This document shows positions 17,111-24,735 of a stretch of 64,000 nucleotides of DNA, piece after piece (positions within the stretch are counted from its first letter, which is position 1; each line of letters opens with the position of its first letter). Position numbers and translations under genes: made by a program. Source of the stretch: Olsenella profusa DSM 13989 (lineage in GTDB: Bacteria > Actinomycetota > Coriobacteriia > Coriobacteriales > Atopobiaceae); contig NZ_JAUSQK010000001.1 of assembly GCF_030811115.1 (NCBI RefSeq), positions 930,001 through 994,000 on the forward strand, in the 5' to 3' direction. The notes beneath the pieces are model-generated. The model was not told the DNA's origin, ran no database searches, and was given only the letters and a program-made list of their open reading frames with translations.

Positions 17111-18863
17111 GTGCCTCCGCTGGCCCGTGGCGAGCGTGTCGTCGCGGCTCGGCGAGCAGCTCGGCAGGCTGTCCGAGGCCGCCACCGCGCTCTCCAACCT
17201 CGGGGACTTCGAGGGGGCGACCGCCGACAGCGTCAAGTCCTACTGGGGCGAGGCGCACGTCAGCGCCATCGCCGCCATCTGCCAGGCCGCGGACGACCTG
17301 GCGACGAGGTACGCCTCGTACATGGAGGGCTACGACGGCGACTCCATAGACGGGGCGCGCGACGCCAGGCTCTGCCAGGACACGATCGAGGCGTCGGCCG
17401 GCGACATGGAGGGCACCGACCCGGACGTGCGGGAGAACGCCGTGGGGGTGGCGCAGGCCATCTCGGACGTCGCGGACATCATCTCGCTCACGGTGCCCTC
17501 CACCGACGCGCTGGTTGACGCCCTCTCCGCCGCGGCGAAGGGCGCGCGCGGCCTCTCGGAGACGGTCGCCCAGTTCGAGTCGGACCACGCGCGGGACGCC
17601 CTCGGCGCCGACGACATGATCGGGGCCGCCTCCGGGCTCGTGTCCGACCTCCGGGCCAGCTACGGTGCCGGCGGGGTCAGCTACTCGAGCGCGAGGCTCG
17701 CCGGCAGCCAGGCGTTCGCGGACGCCGCCAGGGCATACGACGCGTCCCAGGACTACACGTCGGCCAACGCCCAGGCGACGGACGACGCCTACCGGCGCCT
17801 CTCGGAGCGCCAGCGGCAGCGCCACGAGGAGGCCGTGCGGGCGGCGGCCGCGGAGGCGCGGAGGAAGAGGGCCGAGATCGACCGCAACAACGGCCTCAGC
17901 CTCGCGCTGCTCGGGGCGGCCGCGGTGGTCGCCACCGTCGCCACGGGCGGGGTCGCGGCCTTCGCGGTCGCCGGCGCGGCGTGCGTGGCGTTCGGCGCCT
18001 CGGACATGGCCGAGGGCATGGAGGAGGAGAGGCTCGCGGCGGAGGGCGACCCTTGGGGCACGGCGGCCAACCCCCTGCGCGACCTGTTCGGCGACAGGTA
18101 CCGCGACGTCTACGACGCCCTGAAGGGCGCGAGCGCGCTCGTCGCCGGGGTGGGCCTCCTCGCCGCCGGAGGGGGCCTCACCGCCGGCGGCGTCGCCTCC
18201 ATGCTCGGCGGCCAGGCGGTGGTGGGCGGCGCCGTCGTCCCGGCGGTCCGGCAGGGATTCGGCGGCGGCCTCGACGGCGAGGTGGCCGTCTCCAGGATGA
18301 ACCTCGCCCTGTCCGCCCTCGCCCTGCTCGGCACCGCCGTCGGCGTCGCCCGCGGCGTAGAGGTCAAGGGCGGGGCTGGGAGCGCCGAGGGGAGTCTGCC
18401 CGAAGGCTTCGATCAGGTCGATGTGGAGGTCAAGATTATGGATCTTCCAGAAGGGACCTGGAATAAGGAGGTGCACTCTGCACTTGAGCGCGGGAATATT
18501 GTTGACAGGGCGAAGGGGAACAACACGGGGCACAACTTCCCGGTGATCGACTACTTCGACAAGGATACTGGCAACGTGGTTAGTTTCAAGAGCCTTGACA
18601 CGGGAGCGAAGTCATACCAGGGATACGGCGGCCTGTACTCGAAGCTCAAGGCATACATAGACAAGGTCGCGTTGTATGATGGTGACAACAAACATGTATT
18701 GCCGGATGGTGGACAGATTACTCCCGACATGGTGAAGGGTCGTGAACTGGATGTCGTCCTGCCGGACAGGCCGCTGAGCCAGGACCAGGTCCGCGCCCTG
18801 AACGACGCGAAGCTCTATGCCGACGAGCATGACGTGAGGCTCACCCTGACGGTCGGGAGGTAG
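17100..18863 (+). CDS. LXG-type toxin with nuclease-like C-terminus, N-terminus truncated by IS3
   Basis: 587 residues if started at 17100 (GTG 17127 or 17136 also possible). Residues 15-200 are the helical LXG/WXG-like export domain and align with 23514-24734 (DFEGATADSVKSYWGEAHV, DDLATRYASYM), but about 15 N-terminal residues are missing because the IS3 remnant ends here. Hydrophobic stretches follow at about 265-300 and 345-380. Residues 445-587 form an AT-richer tip like the EC869-type CdiA-CT DNase: NFPVIDYF (Asp484), VVSFKSLDTGAKSY (Lys497), ending ELDVVLPDRPLSQDQ and LYADEHDVRLTLTV. That family has a restriction-enzyme-like, metal-dependent fold; the assignment is from memory of the motif. 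The CdiI-like gene at 18873 follows 9 bases later. Export may be impaired by the lost head. Confidence 0.82.
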   Translation: MGPRCLRWPVASVSSRLGEQLGRLSEAATALSNLGDFEGATADSVKSYWGEAHVSAIAAICQAADDLATRYASYMEGYDGDSIDGARDARLCQDTIEASAGDMEGTDPDVRENAVGVAQAISDVADIISLTVPSTDALVDALSAAAKGARGLSETVAQFESDHARDALGADDMIGAASGLVSDLRASYGAGGVSYSSARLAGSQAFADAARAYDASQDYTSANAQATDDAYRRLSERQRQRHEEAVRAAAAEARRKRAEIDRNNGLSLALLGAAAVVATVATGGVAAFAVAGAACVAFGASDMAEGMEEERLAAEGDPWGTAANPLRDLFGDRYRDVYDALKGASALVAGVGLLAAGGGLTAGGVASMLGGQAVVGGAVVPAVRQGFGGGLDGEVAVSRMNLALSALALLGTAVGVARGVEVKGGAGSAEGSLPEGFDQVDVEVKIMDLPEGTWNKEVHSALERGNIVDRAKGNNTGHNFPVIDYFDKDTGNVVSFKSLDTGAKSYQGYGGLYSKLKAYIDKVALYDGDNKHVLPDGGQITPDMVKGRELDVVLPDRPLSQDQVRALNDAKLYADEHDVRLTLTVGR

Positions 18864-18872
18864 GAGGAGACG

Positions 18873-19793
18873 ATGGGGACGCTCTACACGCACCTTTACT
18901 ACAGCGAGAAGAGGGGCTACGTGGTCGAGCCCTGCGGGACGTTGGCGAGCTGGGGGGCTCCCGCGCCGCTGGAGCCCCCGCACACCTTCAGGCTGCCGCC
19001 CGGCGCGGGGGCGGGGGAGCTGGGCGCGGCGCTCGACCGCGCGCACGCCAGCTCGTTGGCGAACCGGCAGATGGCCAGGGGGGAGTTCGGGCTGGGGAAG
19101 CTCGTGAGGTTCGCGGGCGTGCGCAGCGAGCGGCAGCTCGCCCGGGAGTACCGTGGCCTGACCGTGTCCTACGGCGACGACGAGGTTGTGGTCTACGAGG
19201 TGCTCACGGACGCCGACGGCTACTCCCCCTGGCCGACCAAGGAGACGGCGCGGTTCGTGGCGCTGCCCGCGGGCGCTCCGGGCGGGGATGTGGCCGCGGC
19301 CGCGCTCTCCCTGCTGGGGCGGGCCGCCCCAGCCCCTCCCGCCGCCCGCCGCGTCGAGGCGCTCGGCGGCGGCGCCGTCGAGTACGACGAGCCCGCCGAC
19401 TGCCTGGAGTTCCTGGGCGACGGCCACACGGACGCCTACGAGGTGTGGGGCGCCCCCCCGGGCCCCGGCTCCGGCTCGCGGGCCGGCATCATGGTGGACT
19501 CCGGCTACGACCGGGAGGGCAGCGGCTTCGACACCGTTGACGCCGGGAGCGTGCGCGCCGCCTGGGAGGGCTGGTTCGGCGGCCTGGCGTCCTTCTCGCA
19601 CGGCGAGGGGCCGGACGGGCGCATCGCCTCGGCGTCGGCCTCGTGCGCGGACGGCACGCTCGTGGAGGCCCGCTTCCTGCCGGGCGCCGACGGGCGGCCG
19701 GTCGAGGCCATCGCCGTGGTGGAACCCGACGCCCCCGTCGACGTGCGCGAGGCGCTGCTGTCCGTCGTGCGCTCCGCCAGGGTGGCGCCGTGA
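18873..19793 (+). CDS. CdiI-like immunity protein fused to a second unknown domain
   Basis: 306 residues; AGGAGGAGACG lies just before the ATG. Residues 1-150 resemble immunity proteins of the EC869-type CDI nuclease family in layout: a beta-strand start (LYTHLYYSEKRGYVVEP), then LVRFAGVRSERQLAREYRG, YEVLTDADGYSPWPTKE and a closing helix after VALPAGAPGGDV. Residues 160-306 are a separate, Gly/Asp-rich alpha/beta domain (DCLEFLGDGHTDAYEVWG, FGGLASFSHGEGPDGRI) that I do not recognise; it may be a second immunity domain. It lies 9 bases after the toxin at 17100 and overlaps the next gene by four bases. Cognate protection from that toxin is the natural reading but is inferred. Confidence 0.75.
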   Translation: MGTLYTHLYYSEKRGYVVEPCGTLASWGAPAPLEPPHTFRLPPGAGAGELGAALDRAHASSLANRQMARGEFGLGKLVRFAGVRSERQLAREYRGLTVSYGDDEVVVYEVLTDADGYSPWPTKETARFVALPAGAPGGDVAAAALSLLGRAAPAPPAARRVEALGGGAVEYDEPADCLEFLGDGHTDAYEVWGAPPGPGSGSRAGIMVDSGYDREGSGFDTVDAGSVRAAWEGWFGGLASFSHGEGPDGRIASASASCADGTLVEARFLPGADGRPVEAIAVVEPDAPVDVREALLSVVRSARVAP

Positions 19794-20146
19794 CGGGCGC
19801 CCCGGCCGCGCGCGTGGGCGGCCCCCTGGTGAGCCGCTTCGAGCCGGGCGGCGGGGTGGCCGTGCGCGTGACCAGCAGGGACACGCGCCTGCGCTCCTAC
19901 CGCCCGGGGCCGCGCTTCGAGGGCATGCTGCGGCGCGACGCGGACGCGCTCGCGTCCTTCCGCGGCACCGCCCGCCCTGGTGGTGATGGGTTCGCGGTGC
20001 CCGCGCCGTCGGTCAGGGCGCGCAGGCTCGAGGTCGTCGTGCCCCCCGCCGGCCTCACGGACGGCGAGGTGGCTGCCATCAACTCCGCCACGCGCTACGC
20101 GGCCTCGCTCGGCGTGAGGCTCGTCCTCGTGGTGGGCTATGACTGA
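19790..20146 (+). CDS. Free-standing, catalytically degenerate copy of the LXG toxin tip
   Basis: 118 residues from GTG 19790, overlapping the immunity stop (GTGA). It aligns along its length with the tip at 17100-18863: GPLVSRF with NFPVIDYF, VAVRVTSRDTRLRSY with NVVSFKSLDTGAKSY, FEGMLRRDADALASF with LYSKLKAYIDKVALY, and RRLEVVVPPAGLTDGEVAAI with RELDVVLPDRPLSQDQVRAL. The two residues expected in the metal/catalytic site are replaced: Asp by Ser15 and Lys by Thr28. There is no LXG, signal or RHS part. It could be toxin debris, but the intact frame and coupled start suggest it is expressed, perhaps as a decoy that binds immunity protein or target. See findings. Confidence 0.75.
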   Translation: MTGAPAARVGGPLVSRFEPGGGVAVRVTSRDTRLRSYRPGPRFEGMLRRDADALASFRGTARPGGDGFAVPAPSVRARRLEVVVPPAGLTDGEVAAINSATRYAASLGVRLVLVVGYD

Positions 20147-20489
20147 GCGTGCCCGGGCCTTCGCCTCGACCCCTTGTGAGGCCGTGGCGAAGGCCTTCCG
20201 AGTCGCCGCCGGGATGGTCGACCCGTTCGCGGCGGCGCATGCGCTGCTGGACTCCTGTGGCCGCGACGAGGGGCGCTTCTGCGGCCACCTGCTCGAGGGG
20301 CTCCCCGACGGTTTCTCCCGCAGCATCATCCTCGCCTCGGCGGGCAGGCTTGGGGAGGCCCGTCGCTCTGCGGCAAAGCAGTCGGCCCGGTGGAGGCCGA
20401 AGAATCCGTGGGACGAGGACAACTGCGCCCGAGTAGTGGCGTGGATCGACAGGCACGAGGGGAAGGCGGCGCGCGATGGCGCTCTCTGA
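20139..20489 (+). CDS. Small soluble protein, possible immunity or accessory
   Basis: 116 residues; the ATG at 20139 overlaps the previous stop by eight bases, so it belongs to the same coupled run. It is mostly helical, with a HALLDSCGRDEGRF-type segment, a basic patch (AKQSARWRPKN) and a final helix (CARVVAWIDRHEG). No signal, no membrane segment. The end overlaps the DUF6572 gene at 20476. I do not recognise the family; position among immunity genes is the only hint. Confidence 0.6.
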   Translation: MTERARAFASTPCEAVAKAFRVAAGMVDPFAAAHALLDSCGRDEGRFCGHLLEGLPDGFSRSIILASAGRLGEARRSAAKQSARWRPKNPWDEDNCARVVAWIDRHEGKAARDGAL

Positions 20490-20811
20490 CGCGAACGTGG
20501 TGGACGGGCTCGCCGTGGACGGCGACGGCACGCTCGTCATGCTCATCTCCGACGGCATGGGCTGGGGGGACGAGGGGGAGCACCTCAGGCTGCTGGGGGA
20601 GAAGATCAGCGGCTACGCCGTCCTCGTGTCGTCCGGCCGGTGGCGCGGGGCGGTCGGGGCCGACGCGGCCCGCGTGACGTCCTTCCGCATAGAGCTCAGG
20701 ATGGAGGAGCCGTTCGGGCCGAGGTGCGACGAGCTGCTCGACTCCGCCGCGCGCCAGATCGGCGCGCTCGAGCCCCCGGTCTCCCTCTCGGTCTCGGCCC
20801 CGGGGCTGTAG
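20476..20811 (+). CDS. DUF6572-type protein
   Basis: 111 residues. The start MALSDANVVDGLAVD, then LVMLISDGMGWGDEGEHLRL and LGEKISGYAVLVSSGR, matches the usual layout of DUF6572 proteins (short N-V-D lead, two strands, D/W/GD acidic turn, long helix, then strands ending in a hydrophobic tail). Members often sit beside polymorphic toxins and are treated as accessory or immunity proteins, though the role is not established. The ATG overlaps the gene at 20139 by 14 bases. The gene ends just before a decayed segment at 20818. Confidence 0.72.
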   Translation: MALSDANVVDGLAVDGDGTLVMLISDGMGWGDEGEHLRLLGEKISGYAVLVSSGRWRGAVGADAARVTSFRIELRMEEPFGPRCDELLDSAARQIGALEPPVSLSVSAPGL

Positions 20812-20817
20812 CCGTTT

Positions 20818-21032
20818 TTAGGGACAGGCTTGAGGACGCCGTGGGCGAGGCGAAGGCCAGGGAGATCCGGGAGGCCGGCTACCAGCGCGAGCTCTACCGC
20901 GTGAAGCCCAACAGCAAGGGCGGCTACGCGACCGGGTCCCAGCGGATCGCGTCCAAGGTCACGGAGACCCAGCCAGTTGAGGAATCGAGCGCGAGCATAA
21001 CGCGCGGGCAGGCAAACCGGGGGACGGTATAG
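20818..21032 (+). pseudogene. Remnant coding segment, possibly a toxin tip
   Basis: A 71-codon run without its own start (RDRLEDAVGEAKAREIREAG, then YQRELYRVKPNSKGGY and ATGSQRIASKVTETQP) ends at 21032, 18 bases before the PoNi-type gene. Composition is that of a real protein, not of a shadow frame. The opening GEAKAREIREAGY is reminiscent of the start of PoNe DNase domains, which would match the following PoNi gene, but the match is weak and I do not claim it. Confidence 0.4.
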
Positions 21033-21050
21033 AGAGGACGGGGACGGGCG

Positions 21051-21746
21051 ATGGTCAGGGACTGGAACAGGGACGAGGCGTACTTCGACCACTTCATCGA
21101 GGGCAGGGAGGGGCTCGCGCGGGAGGTGGAGGGCAAGCTCGAGCGCGGCGAGGTCCGCGAGGACCGCGTCGCGTCGGTGAGCGGAGGGCTCGTGAAGAAC
21201 CTCCTCGAGCTGGCGCTCGCCAGCTACTCGCGGGGCGACCCCATGCCCGAGGTGGCCCGCCGCGGCCGCCTCGCGCTCGACGAGTTCTCGCGCTGGGGGC
21301 TCGCCCTCAGCCTCGCCGACCTCTGGCTGGTCTCCCTGGCCGCCCTCGTCCACGACGGGCCGGCCGAGATGGCCCGCCTGAGGGGCGCCCTCCGGGACCG
21401 GGACGCGCACGACTGGGCGTTCGACCTCCTGCTGGGCGACGACCCCGCCTCCATAGCCGGCGAGCCCGAGAGGCACTACCACCGCCTTCGCGCCGTCTTC
21501 GACGCCCCGGAGGCCGAGCGGCCCGCCGAGATGGCCAGGCGCCTCTCGCGCTGGTACAGCTCCAAGAGGAGCTACTACTGGTGGGGCTTCCACAGGAAGG
21601 TGGACCGCTGCCTCTACTTCGGCTACTGGGCGCTGGAGTACGCCGCGCTGGCACGGCGCCTGCGCGTCGACGACTCGGCGCTCGAGGGGAGGAGGTACTA
21701 CCCCTACGAGCTGGCGCACTGGCTGGACGGCGGAGGGGGGGAGTAG
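21051..21746 (+). CDS. PoNi-type (DUF1910/DUF1911) immunity protein
   Basis: 231 residues; AGAGAGGACGGGGACGGGCG precedes the ATG. The start RDEAYFDHFIEGREGLARE and the end CLYFGYWALEYAALARRL, VDDSALEGRRYYPYELAHWL are the two hallmark regions of the DUF1910/DUF1911 pair found in immunity proteins that neutralise PoNe DNase toxins of type VI and VII effectors. The body is all helical. No intact PoNe toxin is in the window, so the protein is an orphan here; the remnant at 20818 might be what is left of its toxin. An orphan PoNi could protect against incoming toxins from neighbours. Confidence 0.85.
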   Translation: MVRDWNRDEAYFDHFIEGREGLAREVEGKLERGEVREDRVASVSGGLVKNLLELALASYSRGDPMPEVARRGRLALDEFSRWGLALSLADLWLVSLAALVHDGPAEMARLRGALRDRDAHDWAFDLLLGDDPASIAGEPERHYHRLRAVFDAPEAERPAEMARRLSRWYSSKRSYYWWGFHRKVDRCLYFGYWALEYAALARRLRVDDSALEGRRYYPYELAHWLDGGGGE

Positions 21747-21748
21747 CC

Positions 21749-22498
21749 ATGGGCATGGACGTGACGTACCACCCCATCGACACGGGGTGGGCCGAGGCGG
21801 CCTTCCTCGCGCCGCTGGCCGCCGCGGGGCCGGCGCGGGCCAGGGCCGCGCGGGCGGCCGCCCGCAGGGCGGGCCTCGGGAGGGGCGCGACGGACCTCTA
21901 CCTGCGCGTGCTCTCCGCTGCGGCCTCCCGGGGCGACCCGTCGGAGCCCTTCGAGGCGCGCCTGGGGCCCGCCCTCTGCGCGGCCCAGAGCTGCTTCGGC
22001 CCCTACTGGTACGCGAGGGGCTCCTCGCTCACGGGCCTCCTCGCCCGCCCCGGCGCCCCCGCCGGCCTGGCGGCGGACCTCGGCGGCGAGCCGGCGCTGC
22101 GCCACCTGCCCCCCAACCCCAGGGACGGCCGCATCACGCAGAGCTACCGCTCCGGCGCGTGGCTGCCCGCCGCGTCCGTCGCCCGCCTGCTCGCGGCGCT
22201 CGACGGCGACCCCGCCGCCGCGGCCGCGTTCGCGGCGGAGTTCCCCGGCGGCCTGGCCGACGTCGCGCGGGCCGCCCTGGCGTGGGCGCGCGACCGCGGG
22301 TGCGGCGTCATGGAGGCCGCGGACCTCGTCGTGCCCGACCCCGTGGACCCCCGGCGCACGGAGGCGGCCTGCTGGCTCGCCAACCTGGACCTCGCGGGCG
22401 TGAGGCTCTACGCCGCGGAGGCGGAGCGCCAGCTGCGCGAGGCGGGCGCCCCCTACGACGCGATGCGCGCCGGGGCGCCCCGCTGGGAGGACCTGTAG
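21749..22498 (+). CDS. Soluble protein of unknown function in immunity cluster
   Basis: 249 residues from ATG 21749; GGAGGGGGGGAG lies just before it and the previous stop is two bases upstream (ATG 21755 is an alternative). It begins MGMDVTYHPID, followed by many Ala/Arg-rich helices (ARAAARRAGLG, VARLLAALDGDPAAAAAF) and ends with a helix RLYAAEAERQLREAGAPYD-like and PRWEDL. No membrane segment or enzyme motif recognised. Context among immunity genes suggests another immunity or accessory protein. Confidence 0.65.
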   Translation: MGMDVTYHPIDTGWAEAAFLAPLAAAGPARARAARAAARRAGLGRGATDLYLRVLSAAASRGDPSEPFEARLGPALCAAQSCFGPYWYARGSSLTGLLARPGAPAGLAADLGGEPALRHLPPNPRDGRITQSYRSGAWLPAASVARLLAALDGDPAAAAAFAAEFPGGLADVARAALAWARDRGCGVMEAADLVVPDPVDPRRTEAACWLANLDLAGVRLYAAEAERQLREAGAPYDAMRAGAPRWEDL

Positions 22499-22511
22499 GG
22501 CCACCCGGGGG

Positions 22512-22955
22512 ATGGCCGCGATGGCGAGAGGGGGCCGGGGGGCGCCCCTCCCGTCGGGCGGGCTGCCGGGCGTCGGCCCGGGCTGCGGGGCGATCCGGCG
22601 CGGCGGCGTGGCGTTCGTCATCATCGGCGCCGCGCTCCTGGGCGTCGTGGCCCACACGCTGCCGGAGGCGGCCCACGACCCGACGCTCGACGCCCCCCGG
22701 GTCGGCCTCATCGTCTCCTGCGTGGTCATCGGGGCCAGCCTCGCCGCGGGCGGCGCCCTCATGTTCCTGGTGCCGTCGCGCCCGGCGATGGCGCGCGCCG
22801 CCCACCGCGCGACCCTGGCGATGGGGGCCGTCGCCGTCGCGCTCCTGGTCGCCGCCGCCGTGGCCACGCGCTCCCACTACCCGCTCTTCGTGCTCCTCGT
22901 GCAGGTGCCGGCCACGGTCGGCATGGCCCTCAGGGAGCTCAGGAGGCTCATGTAG
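22512..22955 (+). CDS. Four-helix membrane protein
   Basis: 147 residues with four hydrophobic stretches (GVAFVIIGAALLGVV, GLIVSCVVIGASLAAGG, LAMGAVAVALLVAAAV, LFVLLVQVPATVGMAL). It resembles the gene at 23055 in length and topology, with equivalent inter-helix text (RPAMARAAHRATL versus RPGLARAADRALV), so the two are paralogues. Possibly immunity proteins against membrane-acting tips; not recognised otherwise. Confidence 0.65.
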   Translation: MAAMARGGRGAPLPSGGLPGVGPGCGAIRRGGVAFVIIGAALLGVVAHTLPEAAHDPTLDAPRVGLIVSCVVIGASLAAGGALMFLVPSRPAMARAAHRATLAMGAVAVALLVAAAVATRSHYPLFVLLVQVPATVGMALRELRRLM

Positions 22956-22982
22956 GCGCGTCGGGCGCCTCTTTGCCCCTCC

Positions 22983-23010
22983 CCTCCGCCGGCGGCGCTA
23001 GACTGGCGGT
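22983..23010 (+). promoter_or_regulatory. Recurrent promoter-like module, site 2
   Basis: CTCCGCCGGCGGCGCTAGAC with TAGACT at 22999-23004, 51 bases before the ATG at 23055; the downstream half (TGGCGGTGG) differs from site 1. Confidence 0.5.
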
Positions 23011-23054
23011 GGCGCCAGGGGGATGGCCCCCGGCGGAGGGAGGGGGTGCTTCCC

Positions 23055-23480
23055 ATGCGGCACGGGGATGGGTGGGGCGACGGCCCCGGCGGGTGGAGGG
23101 CGAGGAGGAGCCTCACCCTCGCGGGGGTAACGTTCGCCATCCCGGGGCTGGTCTTCGCCGGGATGGGGGTGTACATAGGGTGCCTGACGCTCGCGGGCCG
23201 GGCGGCGGGCGACCCGGCGTCGGAGGCGGGCATATGCGCCACCCTCCTCGCGTTCGGCGCGCCGCTCGCGGCGAGCGGCGCCCTGCTGCTGGCGCTCCCG
23301 CGCCGCCCCGGGCTCGCCCGGGCGGCGGACCGGGCGCTCGTCGCCCTCGCCGCCGCCACCGCCGCGGCGTGCGTCGTGGTCACCGCGGCGACCGGCAGGC
23401 CCATGGTCATCGCGGCCGTGGGCGGGCTCGGCGCGGCGGGCTTCTTCCGGAGTATCGTCAGGCAGTGCGGGATGCGGTAG
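23055..23480 (+). CDS. Four-helix membrane protein, paralogue of 22512
   Basis: 141 residues from ATG 23055, preferred over the in-frame GTG at 23046 because GGAGGGAGGGGG then sits at proper spacing. Four hydrophobic segments, the first after a charged lead (WRARRSLTLAGVTFAIPGLV). The promoter-like module 51 bases upstream suggests it starts its own transcript together with the LXG toxin at 23514, 33 bases downstream. Function unknown; a T7SS-associated accessory is one possibility. Confidence 0.68.
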   Translation: MRHGDGWGDGPGGWRARRSLTLAGVTFAIPGLVFAGMGVYIGCLTLAGRAAGDPASEAGICATLLAFGAPLAASGALLLALPRRPGLARAADRALVALAAATAAACVVVTAATGRPMVIAAVGGLGAAGFFRSIVRQCGMR

Positions 23481-23513
23481 CGGCCCGCGCGCGGGGGGAG
23501 GAGCGTACTGCCC

Positions 23514-24734
23514 ATGGGGTACGACATCAGGATCCAGGACGTGGCGTCCCTCGCCGAGTGGGCGAGCGGCGCGTCGTCGTCCGTCGGCAGGCAGCTCGAG
23601 GCGGTGGGCGTCGCGGCGGGGGGCGTCGCCGCGCTCGACGACTTCCGCGGGCAGGCCGCCTCGAACGCCAGGGCGTACTGGGGCGACGCCGTCGCGCCGG
23701 TGGCCAAGGCCCTCGGCGTGGCGTTCCAGGACCTCGCGACGCGCTGCGCGCTCTACGCGGAGCCCTACACGGGCGGCGAGATCGACTCCAGCCTGGACGC
23801 CCACCTCGAGCAGGGGTCCATACAGGACGCCGCGCGGCAGCTCGGGGACATGCGCTCCGACCTCTCCCGGGACGCCTCCGACCTCTCGTCCACGCTGGAG
23901 CCCGCCCTCGGCATGCTGGGGTGCGACGCCCCCGACGGGGGCCCGGCGGACGGGGCGCTCTCCGACGCGGCCACGGTGGCCGACGACCTCGACAAGCGCG
24001 TCTCCGAGCACGAGTCGTGGCACTCCGGGGACTGCGGGCGGGACTTCGAGGCGGCGCTCTCCGGCCTGCGGGGCTCCCTCTCGAGGCTCGGCTCCTACGC
24101 GGGCGGCGCCTCCTACGCCCCGGGCGACTTCCCCCAGAGCCCCCAGGGGCAGGACCTCGCCCGGTCCGCGGCCGCCTCGGGCGCCTACGTGGGCGAGCAC
24201 AGGGCCGCCGCCCAGGCCGCCATGCGGAGGACGGCCCAGAGGGAGCAGGAGGCCGCGGAGGAGCGCAGAAAGGAAGAGGAAGCGAGTATCATCGAATACT
24301 TTAAGAGTGTTCTCTCAAATACCAACGGATTATTTACGGGATGTAACTATGGTCTGTCCTTCCTCGGCGGCCTGAATGATGGTTTGGGAGATGCTGGCAA
24401 CGCAGCAACTCTAGAGTTGCTTGCCCAGCGTGCAAAGTATGGTGGCGACATCATGGCGTTTGCGGCGGGCATGGTGGATGCGGTTACGGCACGTGATAAT
24501 TACTACGCGACACACCCCGAGCTACCCGAGGATGTCAGGGAGAGTAACTCGCTTGCCGAGTTTGACATCAATGCGGTTGATGCGGTGCTTTACGACAAGT
24601 TTCCGTTCATGACCTCGGATGTGGCCAAAGAGGGCTATAACGTTGTGCTCGATACAGATTTCAACGGGGATGGGAATACTCTTAGAGATGACATTTATTA
24701 CGGCCGCAACTGGCTGTACCAGAGGGGGCTGTGA
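23514..24734 (+). CDS. LXG-type toxin, tip not recognised
   Basis: 406 residues; GGGGGGAGGAG stands about 10 bases before the ATG. Residues 1-240 form an intact LXG domain: YDIRIQDVASLAEWASG, then DDFRGQAASNARAYWGDAV, FQDLATRCALYAEPY and a long coiled coil ending in QREQEAAEERRKEEEAS. From 24290 GC falls sharply and the sequence becomes the toxin tip of about 145 residues (IIEYFKSVLSNTNGLF, GGDIMAFAAGMVDAVTARDN, DTDFNGDGNTLRDDIYYGR, NWLYQRGL). No known catalytic motif found. The membrane gene at 24736 follows after one base, the expected immunity position. Confidence 0.85.
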   Translation: MGYDIRIQDVASLAEWASGASSSVGRQLEAVGVAAGGVAALDDFRGQAASNARAYWGDAVAPVAKALGVAFQDLATRCALYAEPYTGGEIDSSLDAHLEQGSIQDAARQLGDMRSDLSRDASDLSSTLEPALGMLGCDAPDGGPADGALSDAATVADDLDKRVSEHESWHSGDCGRDFEAALSGLRGSLSRLGSYAGGASYAPGDFPQSPQGQDLARSAAASGAYVGEHRAAAQAAMRRTAQREQEAAEERRKEEEASIIEYFKSVLSNTNGLFTGCNYGLSFLGGLNDGLGDAGNAATLELLAQRAKYGGDIMAFAAGMVDAVTARDNYYATHPELPEDVRESNSLAEFDINAVDAVLYDKFPFMTSDVAKEGYNVVLDTDFNGDGNTLRDDIYYGRNWLYQRGL

Positions 24735-24735
24735 C

